The notes under the pieces are model-generated. The model was not told the origin of the DNA. It saw only the letters and a list, made by a program, of their open reading frames with translations, and ran no database searches. Shown piece by piece: positions 8,681 through 17,306 of a stretch of 44,702 bases of DNA. Within the stretch, counting starts at the first letter, position 1. Each line of letters starts with the position of its first letter. The stretch is from positions 81,203 to 125,904 of the forward strand of contig CABJFQ010000008.1 in NCBI GenBank assembly GCA_902364975.1, given 5' to 3'. The DNA comes from Coriobacteriaceae bacterium (GTDB taxonomy: Bacteria > Actinomycetota > Coriobacteriia > Coriobacteriales > Coriobacteriaceae). The translations under genes were made by a program, and so were the position numbers.

Positions 8681-10106
8681 GTGAACGATTTCGACCCGTC
8701 TCGTATTCCAGGGTATGCGACAAAGAAGAGCTACGCGCATTTCGATTACCGTGTTGCATTCAAGGATGTCGAGGCGAGGGTTTGTGATGCAGATTTTATT
8801 CAGCGTCACGCATTTCTTCCCTTAATTGCGAATAAGCTTTGCCATGTGAGATTCTGGGACGGCAAGAAAACCCTGAAGACGAGAGGTATCGCATATGCAT
8901 CTCACTTGGATCACAGGATTTTTCAGTATTATGCGCTGCAATGGGGCAAGTTATATGACCGTCGTGCCTTAGAAACGGGCATCGGCGGCGTTGCTGCAGC
9001 TTATCGAAGCGGATTTCACCTCACTAATTACTCTGTTGCTGCAGATGCAATCGATGCCATTCGCAGGCAGGGGGATTCGCTAGTTATCACGGGAGACTTC
9101 ACCCATTTTTTCGATAACCTCGATCATAGTTACATACGCAAGGCCGTTAGAGGGTTCTTTAACGAGGGCATGCTTCCACCGGACCATTACCAAGTCCTGA
9201 AAAACAGTATTGCATTACTGCTATTGGCCTGTTGGCGATTTGGCGAGAAGGAACGGGCTTTGCTGGATTGATCTTCAGCCAGACGACCCGTTCACGTTTG
9301 GCAATTCTGCGTCCAAAGTTCGATTCAAGGCGTTAAGGAGCCTTAACAGGCTACCGCGCATCTTGACACCTGCGGAGTTTTCGGCTTGCAAGGATTCTTC
9401 GATTGTTGTGCCCTGGAAAGAAAGGCATGATGCGAGGGGCATTCCCCAAGGACTGGCAACAAGTGGCGTGTTGGCGAATATGTATATGTTTGATATCGAT
9501 GCCCAGATTAACGCGTGTGTTGCCAGCGTAAATGGCAGGTATATACGATATTGCGATGATTTAATCATTGTCGTCCCAGCCAAGGATCTCAAAACAGCAA
9601 GCAAAGCTCTTGCTTTGGCACAGGGAGTTCCTGCAGTTGAACTACAAGATGAAAAAACCAAAATCCACCGTGTAAACGATGGGAAGGTCGAGCAACTTTC
9701 ATTTGATGCATTGCTCGCAGGAGAAATGGAAGTTGTGCGAACCGCGCATCATGCTGGAAATCATGTTTCGTTTTTGGGATTTGATTTTGACGGTAAAGAT
9801 GTCCGAATTCGCCAATCTACGGTCGGCAGGTTTTACAGCAGGTTTTATCGTGCTGCTAAATCAATCGGCAGGCTGGCTGACAATCCGGACAAGCATCCGA
9901 GTAAGAAACGCGTAAGCGCATTGTATGAGCATTACTCTCCGAAGGGGAGCAGATCGAGTGACAAGCGAGGTGCTTCGGACCCAAGCTGCTACGGAAACTA
10001 TCTTTCATATGTGGCAAGAGCTCAGAAGGCATTTCCGAATGACCCCATTAGCGGCCATGTTTCCAAGATGTATAGGAAAATTAACAAGGCAACGGGTAGG
10101 GGCTGA
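8681..10106 (+). pseudogene. Defence-type (Abi/UG-like) reverse transcriptase, frameshifted near 9210
   Basis: GTG at 8681, behind AAAGGCGGTGA, opens a frame reading ATKKSYAHFDYRVAF, then RGIAYASHLDHRIFQYYALQ, then ITGDFTHFFDNLDH, which carries the first catalytic Asp (RT block A, DxxxFFD). After VLKN (about 9210) the frame gives unrelated hydrophobic residues and stops at 9271. The +1 frame, open from 9210, continues sensibly with DLARRNGL, GIPQGLATSGVLANMYMFDI (block B) and YIRYCDDLIIVVP (block C, YxDD-type) to TAA at 10106. Joined, it is about 475 residues with all three catalytic aspartates, the size and style of UG/Abi-like stand-alone RTs rather than group II intron RTs (no maturase or endonuclease domain is seen). 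I cannot assign the DRT class. The lesion may be real, a sequencing error, or recoding. AT-rich relative to the core. Confidence 0.8.
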
Positions 10107-10311
10107 TGCTAGCTTAGGTGCCGTAAGTGACAGTAAAGCTGTAGCTAAATCAAGGACTTCGAAGCTGTCTTTGGAGTGGGCTGCATCTGATTTCATTTTA
10201 TTGGATAGATTTAAGGATGAGCCAGTCGCGTCTTCTTCGCTGTGCTCACGGTCTTCAGTCCGTCTCGGCTGCATGGTGAGGCTCGACGGTGTAGAAGCGC
10301 GTGAACGAGAT

Positions 10312-10627
10312 CCTGACCTTCACGCGCGACATGGCCGCGGCCATCTTCCACGTGCTGGACGCGAAGGCCCCCTACGGCACCTACGGATGCACTGGCTCGG
10401 GCGCCGTGAAGAGCTGGGCCGACATCGCCCGCGCTGTCTTCGAGGCAGCCAACGGCAACGACGGAAAGGTCGTTCCGGTGTCGACCGCTGACTACTACGC
10501 CCGCGCCGCCGGCCCCATCGCCCCGCGTCCGGCCCACTCCGCGCTCGACCTGTCCAGGCTCGAGTCGGTCGGCTTCCGCATGCCCGACTGGGAGGAGGAG
10601 CTGGGGGAGTACCTCAAGACACTCTAG
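10312..10627 (+). pseudogene. 3' fragment of an rmlD-type reductase
   Basis: The frame encodes only the last about 105 residues of the RmlC-RmlD fusion (TFTRDMAAAIFHVLDAKAPY ... MPDWEEELGEYLKTL). It lacks the nucleotide-binding and YxxxK parts, so it cannot be active. It differs from the full gene in both silent and replacement changes (for example NGDK to NDGK, YYANAA to YYARAA), as expected of a related strain's copy rather than a fresh duplication. Confidence 0.9.
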
Positions 10628-10650
10628 TCGCTCTTAAATATGCGAGAGTC

Positions 10651-10684
10651 AAAGCCGCCGTTCTTTAACGGCGGCTTTTCTTTT
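10651..10684 (+). terminator. Second copy of the rml terminator
   Basis: Same 12-bp stem as at 2357-2390, loop CTTT instead of TCTT, followed by the T-rich tail. Confidence 0.9.
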
Positions 10685-10799
10685 GCCTGGCATAAAGTCC
10701 AGCCGCGACAAAAGCGGCGGCGGTCGCCAAGCTTATTGCGAGCCATGCAGATACTGTCGAGGGCAGCCTCATGTGGTGCTCGTGGGGGAAGTCGAGGTA

Positions 10800-11084
10800 G
10801 GCAGGGGGTCGGAATTCGACAACGCGACGCTCGACGAGCCCTTTAAGGTCTTCGGCAGAACCAGGCTGCTCTCGAAGATGGGCTGCCCTTTCGACAGCGC
10901 CGTCGACGAGTCTGCCAACAAGACGTTGAAAGCTGAGTTCCTGTGCCGGGAGCAGTTCGCGAGCCTGCGCGATCTCCAGTTGAAGTTGAACGACTACGTG
11001 TGGTGGCACAACAAGGAGCGGATGCACTCGACGCCGGGATACATGAGCCCGGTCGAGTTCCGGAAGGCAGGCCTTAGTCTCTGA
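10800..11084 (+). mobile_element. IS3-family transposase (OrfB) C-terminal remnant
   Basis: RGSEFDNATLDEPFKVFG, then SKMGCPFDSAVDESANKTLK and YVWWHNKERMHSTPGYMSPV are the end of an IS3/IS150-type DDE integrase; the last catalytic Glu lies in the AVDE...LKAE stretch. The first two catalytic Asp and OrfA are absent, so it is dead. It is joined directly to the end of the 441-bp repeat, suggesting that an IS-mediated rearrangement made the junction. Confidence 0.85.
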
Positions 11085-11094
11085 GAAAAATGTC

Positions 11095-11253
11095 CTAAAA
11101 ATGGTCGCCAATCCACCCTTTCACCTCGCGAGACATGGTGGAGACGTCGCGCGAGATCGTTCGCGCTATCTCGCGGAGCAAATCCGCCCGGTCGAGCCCC
11201 TCCTCGATCCTCTGCCTGTCCAAAAACGTCAATTGCCTGTATGGTTGCGCCAT
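11095..11253 (-). mobile_element. IS30-family transposase N-terminal remnant
   Basis: From the ATG at 11253 (RBS AAAGGAAGG) it reads MAQPYRQLTFLDRQRIEEGL ... REIARTISRDVSTMSREV, the N-terminal helix-turn-helix of IS30-family transposases, and then diverges (KGWIGDHF) and stops after 52 residues, only 10 bp from the IS3 remnant. The DDE domain is lost. The 200 bp upstream to about 11460, ending in TTGCAACAG-like words, probably contain the element's end. Confidence 0.75.
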
Positions 11254-11609
11254 GGCCTTCCTTCCTTTCTTTTGCGGCTTGCAGGTGTGGCAATCGGCAA
11301 CCATGGGGGAAGGAAGGCCGTTCGTGCAATCGTGCCGCATGCTCAAGCCAGAAGGCTTTCACGTACGGCATTGGACGTACGAGGGACTTCAAGACCAAGC
11401 GCAACTGTTGCAGCAAGTCTTGTTGGTTGCAGTTAGTATTGCGGCTAGAATAAAAATTTAGGTTCAAGAAATGGGGTGCGGTTCACTCTTGGCTTCTGTG
11501 TGGTTTTCGGCGGGATTCGGAGTTTGTTGCATTTAATGCGACACCGGTGTATCGCGCCGACGTGGTATTTCAATGCAACGACAATGGCATAACATTTAGC
11601 AAGGAGGGC

Positions 11610-12452
11610 ATGGTGGATTTAGCTGAGAAGCTCATGTATGTTACGGTGCAGGTGCGGTGCGAGCTTGAAGGCGGAGGTTTATCCCAGGGAACCGGTTTCA
11701 TCTTTACGTATTCCAAAGGGAATCGTTCGCTTCCGGTACTTATTACCAACAAGCACGTTGTTTGCGGTGCCTCGAAGACGCGCCTTGCGATTCCTTACGT
11801 TCATACCGAGAACGGTATCGACGAGAGGCGATCGTTCTGCATCACCGTTGATGGTGGCGAAGCGGTCTGGGTCAAGCACCCGGATGACTCTATCGACTTA
11901 TGCGCTCTTCCGCTCCAAAGCGTTTTCGACCTTATGTTGCGGCACGATTCTGAAGCGCACCATGTTGCGCTCGACGAAAGCATCATCCCGTCGCAGGCGC
12001 AGCTTGATAAGTTGAGTCCTTTTGAAAACGTAATTATGATTGGTTATCCAATCGGGTTGATTGACGAGGTTCACAATGCCCCACTTATGCGAAAAGGCAT
12101 GACCGCAACGCATCCACGATACGATTACAATGGGCAGTCGATTTTTCTGATTGACTGTGCCTGCTTTCCGGGTTCGAGTGGCTCGCCTGTTTTTCTGCTT
12201 GACAATGGGCCTTATGTCGAGGATGGAGTCCTTACCTTCGGGATGCAAAGGTTCAAGTTCCTTGGTGTGATGTTCTCTGGGCCCGTGCAGCGTGCCACCG
12301 GTGAGGTTGACGTGATTGATATTCCGACGACACAGCGCTTGATTGCAACTACGGTCATTCCCACAAATCTCGGAAACGTTATCAAGGCCAGAAAGCTCAC
12401 CGAGCTTGGCGATGTTTTTTGGAAGATGGCCGAATCGGAGCTTGCGGAATGA
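11610..12452 (+). CDS. Trypsin-like (S1-fold) serine protease
   Basis: 280 residues with the chymotrypsin-fold triad: GTGFIF...LITNKHVV gives the His, DDSIDLCALPL the Asp, and FPGSSGSPVF the nucleophilic Ser in the usual GxSGSP setting. There is no signal peptide or membrane segment, so it is presumably cytoplasmic and not a secreted HtrA; no PDZ domain follows. The start is ATG 11610 or GTG 11613: AAGGAGG at 11601-11607 fits the GTG spacing better. A longer upstream frame exists but has no ribosome site. Trypsin-like domains occur in several defence systems as effectors; here the protease faces a KAP NTPase gene convergently. Activity is plausible since the triad is complete; its target is unknown. 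Confidence 0.82.
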   Translation: MVDLAEKLMYVTVQVRCELEGGGLSQGTGFIFTYSKGNRSLPVLITNKHVVCGASKTRLAIPYVHTENGIDERRSFCITVDGGEAVWVKHPDDSIDLCALPLQSVFDLMLRHDSEAHHVALDESIIPSQAQLDKLSPFENVIMIGYPIGLIDEVHNAPLMRKGMTATHPRYDYNGQSIFLIDCACFPGSSGSPVFLLDNGPYVEDGVLTFGMQRFKFLGVMFSGPVQRATGEVDVIDIPTTQRLIATTVIPTNLGNVIKARKLTELGDVFWKMAESELAE

Positions 12453-12457
12453 GGTGT

Positions 12458-12482
12458 GGCCGGGAATATCCGGCCCTTGTTA
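12458..12482 (+). terminator. Terminator after the protease gene
   Basis: GGCCGG / CCGGCC stem with a 6-nt loop (12458-12475), 5 bp after the stop, followed by CTTGTTAT. The T tract is short. The 180 bp from here to the KAP stop hold nothing else clear. Confidence 0.55.
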
Positions 12483-12660
12483 TCTCCGGTTTAACCTTCA
12501 TCCTCCCATGGTTCTGGCGAGATTAGTGATTGTTTCGCAAAATGCTTCACCGCACGCCTTGGGAGACAATGAGCGAGTAGTTCCTTACTGTAACATCTCC
12601 CGTGTCGTGCCCATGCGCGTGCTGGTGGGTCGTACTGAACGTATTCGTGCAAGGCGCTGT

Positions 12661-14028
12661 TTAATTGTCTATTTCCGCGATAACGTTCTCGGGGAATGTC
12701 AAGGTTCGCAGCGTCTTCTTGTCGAGCGAACCCCATATACTAAGTATCTCTCTGCTTCGTTTAAGCCTCGGGTCATCATAGTTGTCGAGGAAGATTTCCG
12801 CGCATAAGTCTTCGATGTATGATTTTCGAATGCCATCAGTCGGCTCAGCACCTTTCTCGATGTATTTGCGCTCTCCTTGTATGGCGCGGTCTAGATACTC
12901 CATGAATTTGTCGTTCTCTTTTGCGAACTCAAATACACGATCGAAGCATTTTCCGGTTTTGACCTGCTCCCATTGTTCGGGCGCGTATTCCGCCATTGCT
13001 AGGAAGGTCGGCAAAAGCGCATTCCTTGAGAACGCGATTGGCCAGTCCCCTTGGCAGTCGGCGTCGTTCCTTATGTAGGTCGCACCTTGTTTGAGCTTGT
13101 CGATGAATCGGTTGCAATCGCGAAGGCTTCCTCTGTTTTGCTCAATAAACCGTCGGGATATTTTCGTGAAACAGTATCCGCTATGGATGTCGACTCGCTT
13201 CGCTTCGAGGTACGTAATTGGATTGATTCGGGGCAAATCGAATCGGTAGTCGCAGAAGCGTTGAAGGTATCGCTGACAGTCGTAATTCTGGCCATAGACC
13301 CCTTGGAGTGAGTAGGCAAGTTGCGTTCTGTCCGTTGATTAACCGACCACGATGTTATCTTGAAGGAAAAGAGACTTTGTTTGCTCGAGTAGCTGCATGG
13401 CGAATTCCGGCCGACACCTGTCGAGCTCGTCTATGAAGAGCACAGCCTTGTTGGCGACTTCCGGCAGAAGCGCTGACACGAGTTCCTCGGTTTTTGCCCT
13501 CAGCTCCTGCCTCTTTCTGAACGCTTCAAGGAAATCGCTCCCGCTGATTGCCTCGAGGAGCTTTCCTGCATTCAGGCCCTTTAAAGACAAAGCGCACTCT
13601 ATTGCCCCTGCTGCGATATCGGAAACGTTTCTCTCCTGATTAACCTTTGTCTTGTCGGCCATAGTTGCTATGGTTGCCAATAATGGGGCAATCGGGTCGT
13701 TGAAATGGTCGTTTTCCCAGGCATTGAAGTATATTGGCAGAAAAGGATCTTCATTCATCTTGGTTATGAGATTGCTGTCGAAAATCGATGTGTCCGATGG
13801 GGCATTTGCGTCGATGTGCGGGTTTCCGAAGCGCAAGGTTTCGATGATTTGCTTGACGAAGAAGGTTTTGCCTGTTCCCCAAGGGGCGTCTATGAAAATA
13901 GAATAGGGCCCGTTCACGCTGTAAAGTAGATGGATAAATTGAGCGACAATTTCGCGGCGACCGAGTTGGTCGTTTTTTAGCAATTCCCTGGCGAGCTCGC
14001 ATGTGGGCTCTTCGTCTAATCGTTTCAT
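12661..14028 (-). pseudogene. KAP-family P-loop NTPase interrupted by an in-frame TAA
   Basis: Read from 14028 (MKRLDEEPTCELAREL; GAGAG lies upstream), with an alternative ATG at 14070. Walker A is APWGTGKT at about residue 55; Walker B is AVLFIDELDRCRPEFAMQLL, the characteristic KAP form (DELDRC). At 13339-13341 a TAA follows DNIVVG; the same frame then continues (RTQLAYSLQGVYGQNYDC, RINPITYLEAKR) to a stop at 12661, exactly as KAP proteins continue after this point. So this is one about 455-codon gene with a nonsense codon, not two genes. KAP NTPases include the F-plasmid phage-exclusion protein PifA, and many sit in defence islands. The N-terminal fragment retains both Walker motifs. Confidence 0.8.
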
Positions 14029-14140
14029 ATGTGCTCTCTTTTCCGTGGTGTTGCTGGAGGAGGTGCTCATTTCATTGCTAGTATTATCGCACAAGCGTTC
14101 GTTACGATTGTAAGCGGCTTTATTAATAAACGAGGCGGCG

Positions 14141-14287
14141 ATGGCTCTTGACCTTAGTTTGCATTGGCGGGGACCGTGGAGGCTGTCTCTCGTTGCCGAG
14201 ACCGTTGGGACGATTCCTTCCGCAATCATTACGGCGGCGGCCGAAGGTGCTACGAACTCGTTTCTCAAACAATACGGTATGCAATAG
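14141..14287 (+). CDS. Possible small protein (48 aa), unknown
   Basis: ATG at 14141 preceded by CGAGGCGGCG; the product runs MALDLSLHWRGPWRLSL ... NSFLKQYGMQ, partly hydrophobic in the middle (AIITAAAEGA). It lies between the divergent KAP gene and a strong + strand terminator (14373), which implies that something upstream on this strand is transcribed. I recognise no family, and it may be a fragment. Confidence 0.3.
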   Translation: MALDLSLHWRGPWRLSLVAETVGTIPSAIITAAAEGATNSFLKQYGMQ

Positions 14288-14372
14288 GCTCGGCTCTTGC
14301 CCTTGTGTAAGAAGTGGCATGTCAGAGGTTTCTCAAGTCCTTTGAACAATCGCGTGGCACAAGCGTTTCAGA

Positions 14373-14411
14373 GCTCCGGAGTATCATCTTCGGAGCCCCT
14401 TTGTTTTTCTG
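14373..14411 (+). terminator. Rho-independent terminator
   Basis: 9-bp stem GCTCCGGAG / CTTCGGAGC (one G-T pair), loop TATCAT, then CCCCTTTGTTTTTCT. It lies 40 bp before the next gene and so ends an upstream + strand transcript. Confidence 0.8.
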
Positions 14412-14450
14412 AGCTTGGCTCGTTCGAATGTCGTGTGTTAGGAGCTAACT

Positions 14451-15434
14451 TTGTCTGATGAACAACAGAGCGGTGTTTGCTCAGAGTCTAGCGATTACAA
14501 GCTTGCCAAAGCCGCCGCCCGCCCTGGCGCCATCGTGAAGCTTCCTCTTGGCACGCCGGATGCCATCTGGGTCGCGAGCGCCCCGCACCTCGAATTGCTC
14601 GCGCAGATCCAGGAATCCGTGCGCGCCATGACCGAGCAGTTCACCAAAAACCTCGAAGGCCTCTTTAGCCATGCCGCCCAGATTAGCTCGCTACTGAGCT
14701 CCCAGCTCGGCGTCCTTGACGAGTTCCGGGAGTCCGTGTGCTCGAACCTAGTCCCCTTGATGGAGCGGCTAGCGGAGATAGGCGCTTCGCTCGACTGGGA
14801 GGCCATCCTTGAGGATTCGCGGCGTTGGGGCTCGTATGGCTGGGCAATCACGAACGACCAGTTCACCTACAACGCCCCGCCGCGCTGTCCCTCGTCGCTG
14901 GAGGAGGCCGATGCCGTCTACCTCTCATTTCTCGATGTTGATGCCCTTATTGCTGGCCTTGAGGGCAGCGTTGCCAAGAAAGTCGACTTTCGCGAGGCCG
15001 TCGAGCTCTTCCGCGAAAGGCACTATAAGCCCTGTGCAATGATGCTTTGCTCGCTCATAGACCGAGAGCTATTTCGCGCATGCTGTGGGCCAAGACGAGA
15101 TGAGGGGGGCAAGCATAAACAAAGGTCTTGGTCTCGCGAGCTGAAAAAGCTGAAAGGTTCGCTTTCAGATGGAAGTGACGCTGAGCTCTCCGCTATGGCC
15201 ATTTCGATAATCGACTTCGCCAACATATGCGAGGCCGTGGACTACTTCTTCAGGGCGGGAGATGACTTCAACCGCGAGCGAGAGGGCGAGCTTAACCGAA
15301 ACTTCCTCCAGCACGGCATGATGTACAAGCCGGTCCGACGCAAGACTTGCATCAAACTCTTCGTACTGCTGGATGCCGTGAGCTCGTCGCTTCCTGACGC
15401 GTTGGGATATGTCTCTGACTTGGCCAAGGGTTAG
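14451..15434 (+). CDS. HEPN-motif protein of unknown class
   Basis: 327 residues, TTG start at 14451 behind TTAGGAGC. Residues about 45-125 are helical with coiled-coil character (ESVRAMTEQFTKNLEGLFSH...). Residues about 175-325 contain FRERHYKPCAMMLCSLIDRE and, about 85 residues later, ELNRNFLQHGMMY: the RNxxxH motif (R-N-F-L-Q-H) of HEPN RNase domains, close in form to the RNxxxHG of abortive-infection HEPN proteins. No membrane segments. It is intact and has its own upstream terminator-insulated position. No obvious antitoxin neighbour; the integrase stub overlaps its last bases on the other strand. A defence or toxin role is inferred from the motif and location. Confidence 0.7.
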   Translation: MSDEQQSGVCSESSDYKLAKAAARPGAIVKLPLGTPDAIWVASAPHLELLAQIQESVRAMTEQFTKNLEGLFSHAAQISSLLSSQLGVLDEFRESVCSNLVPLMERLAEIGASLDWEAILEDSRRWGSYGWAITNDQFTYNAPPRCPSSLEEADAVYLSFLDVDALIAGLEGSVAKKVDFREAVELFRERHYKPCAMMLCSLIDRELFRACCGPRRDEGGKHKQRSWSRELKKLKGSLSDGSDAELSAMAISIIDFANICEAVDYFFRAGDDFNREREGELNRNFLQHGMMYKPVRRKTCIKLFVLLDAVSSSLPDALGYVSDLAKG

Positions 15435-15662
15435 ACCGGCAATTTCATGAGGCTTGGACGCCTCGGCTCTCTTACCGATGAGTATCCATCAAGCTCAACG
15501 GACCAATGACGTTTGAAATAAGCGGCGCTACTATTAGGCTCCGCCTGCGCGGCGGCCATCGCCTTCGTCAGTGTCTCGGCTGTCTCGCGCTTGGAGTCAA
15601 TGTTCACGTGGGTGTAGATATCCATGGTGTCGGCGGAGGTGGGGCGATGCTCGGCGAGATCT
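15431..15662 (-). pseudogene. Tyrosine-recombinase C-terminal stub
   Basis: The minus strand reads DLAEHRPTSADTMDIYTHVN then DSKRETAETLTKAM, the end of a phage/ICE-type tyrosine integrase; the Tyr in TMDIYTHV would be the nucleophile. An in-frame stop lies just upstream, and the rest of the catalytic domain (Arg, first His) is absent. It shows that an integrated element once ended here. Confidence 0.8.
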
Positions 15663-15678
15663 TAAGTCTAGATTAAAC

Positions 15679-17057
15679 ATGGCTAAGGAGGGGGCTCGAT
15701 TGATCATCAGTGGAGTCCAATGGGTGGCTGCAACTCTCATCGGGCAAATGGATAACCGTGAATATGCATCAATTATATTGATAGGTCTTCTTGCGATTTA
15801 TCTTCTGGCTAAGGGTAAGTTATTAAGTGTTATTAAATCGCTTACTGTTGTTATCAAGCTTGCGCTAAATCCCAAAATACTGATTCCTGCGCTCATTCTT
15901 ATGACGTACTCTGCTTTTTTGATATACATCGCGTTTGAATGCGGGTTTTGGAATACAGGCATCTTGCTGGATACGATTCTTGAGGTTGTATTTGTTGGGT
16001 TTCCCTCCATATATATATTGCTTCTAAGGCAACATCGGTCACTTCAATTAAAAACGAATTGATTGTGCCCGAGGTCAGCTTTGGCGCACTAATGTCTTTC
16101 TATATCAACTTGGTCTGTTTCCCGATTCTATTTGAAGTTGCTCTTCAAACAGTCTTTTTGTTTTTTGGTATTGGCTATGCCCTATTTTCATCCAGACGTG
16201 ATGTATCCAATCTACGCTTATTTGAAAACATGAGGGCTTTTTTGGGCATCATTGTTTTTGTCGCAGCAACGGTACTGCTCTCAAATGCTTGGTCCTCTAT
16301 GGACTGGGGCGATGAATTAAGCTCGCTATTTCTTTCAATCTGGTACCCAATATTCATCGTGCCCTATGTTCTCGCGCTTGCCTATTATGCCTTGCTTGAA
16401 TCGATGCGCATGCGTATTAACGTTTTGGAAGAAAACCTGCCTACAAAGGAGTTTATTAATATCGCAATAGCGTTGTTTCCAAACTTTCGATACATCAGAC
16501 ATTTCAACGGATGGAATGCCCATGAGTATCTTGAATGTTTAAAACCGTCTGAAAAAGCTTCCTACTTGGCTGATTTTAAGCATGAGGTCGACACGGTCGC
16601 AGCCAACGCTGACGCTAAAGTTAAACGGTTTGAATCGGGTAAAGGGAGGAGCGGGTTCGATGAAGATGGGATATGGTTTGACTGGACATATCTGGAAGAG
16701 ATGAAGTCCTTTCTTTGGACAATTGCAAGTTTGGAGAATCAGCGCTGGATGGAATCCGGTGCCTATTCGTCCTTGGACGAGGCGTTTAACCGCTTCCTGC
16801 CTAACGGTTGCAACGGATCGTTGTTGCTTTCCCGTGGAAAGGATGCATACGTCTGTTGGGCAATCAATCCATCAGGTTTTGTGTTTGCTACCGGTTCCAG
16901 AGATGGTGCTTTTCCTTCCATGAAATACGAGGGCGATCGCTGCCCAATTACTGAGGGTGCGGATATACTCTCCGAGTTTGTTGATGACAACGGGGATGCT
17001 GATTCGCAACTTAAAAACTGGCACTTCAGCTTTTATATCGATAGATCGTACTTGTGA
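15679..17057 (+). pseudogene. Large membrane protein, frame shifted by an (AT)5 repeat
   Basis: The first frame (ATG 15679, or more likely TTG 15700, which sits 5 bp after AAGGAGGGGG) runs to 16062 and has about three membrane segments. The second, open through 16059-17057, has three or four more (SFYINLVCFPILFEVALQTV; FLGIIVFVAATVLL; WYPIFIVPYVLALAYYALL) and then a soluble domain of about 200 residues. At 16009-16018 there is an AT dinucleotide repeat; removing one AT makes the frames continuous (SIYIASKATSVTSIKNELIV). So this is one about 450-residue gene whose frame depends on the repeat. I do not recognise the soluble domain. Distinctly AT-rich, foreign-looking codon use. Confidence 0.65.
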
Positions 17058-17127
17058 TTACGCTTGAGGATGGATTATTTAACGATGCTATTCTCTGAGC
17101 TAACAAATATTTTTTTCGCAAATTGAC

Positions 17128-17171
17128 AACCCTATGACGGAACACGATCTGCGCTCCGCCATAGGGTTTTT
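17128..17171 (+). terminator. Rho-independent terminator of the membrane-protein gene
   Basis: AACCCTATG-CGGA / TCCG-CATAGGGTT (one unpaired base on each side) with a 13-nt loop, then TTT, 70 bp after the stop. Confidence 0.8.
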
Positions 17172-17306
17172 GCTGCTAAACAACAAATCATTGACGAGGG
17201 GGTGTTTCTATAGTTTTGTCAACGGTTTTCTCCGTTGAGCTACCTAGATTCTCTCCATGCTGGCGCCAGCCCATCGGCGCGGCAGCTCTCTTTCATTTTT
17301 GCGGGG

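Larger units (their letters stand above)
10312..10752 (+). repeat. 441-bp direct repeat, copy 2
   Basis: Matches 2018-2458 in direct orientation. It holds a 5'-truncated rmlD (10312-10627, frame intact from DMAAAIFHVL to the stop), the same terminator, and the same about 70 bp beyond it. Preceded by about 200 bp (10107-10311) in which I recognise nothing. Confidence 0.9.

Noticed and set aside
9200..9215. Programmed -1 frameshift at GAAAAAC in the RT gene
   Set aside because: The functional downstream frame is +1, not -1, and the heptamer lacks the needed first A.
2018..10752. Reading the 441-bp repeats as attL/attR of an integrative element
   Set aside because: Far longer and more diverged than att cores, and no integrase lies between them; the only integrase stub is at 15431.
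12661..13236. C-terminal part of the KAP frame as a separate gene
   Set aside because: Same frame as the upstream part, with KAP-like sequence continuing across the TAA; the apparent Met start has no ribosome site.
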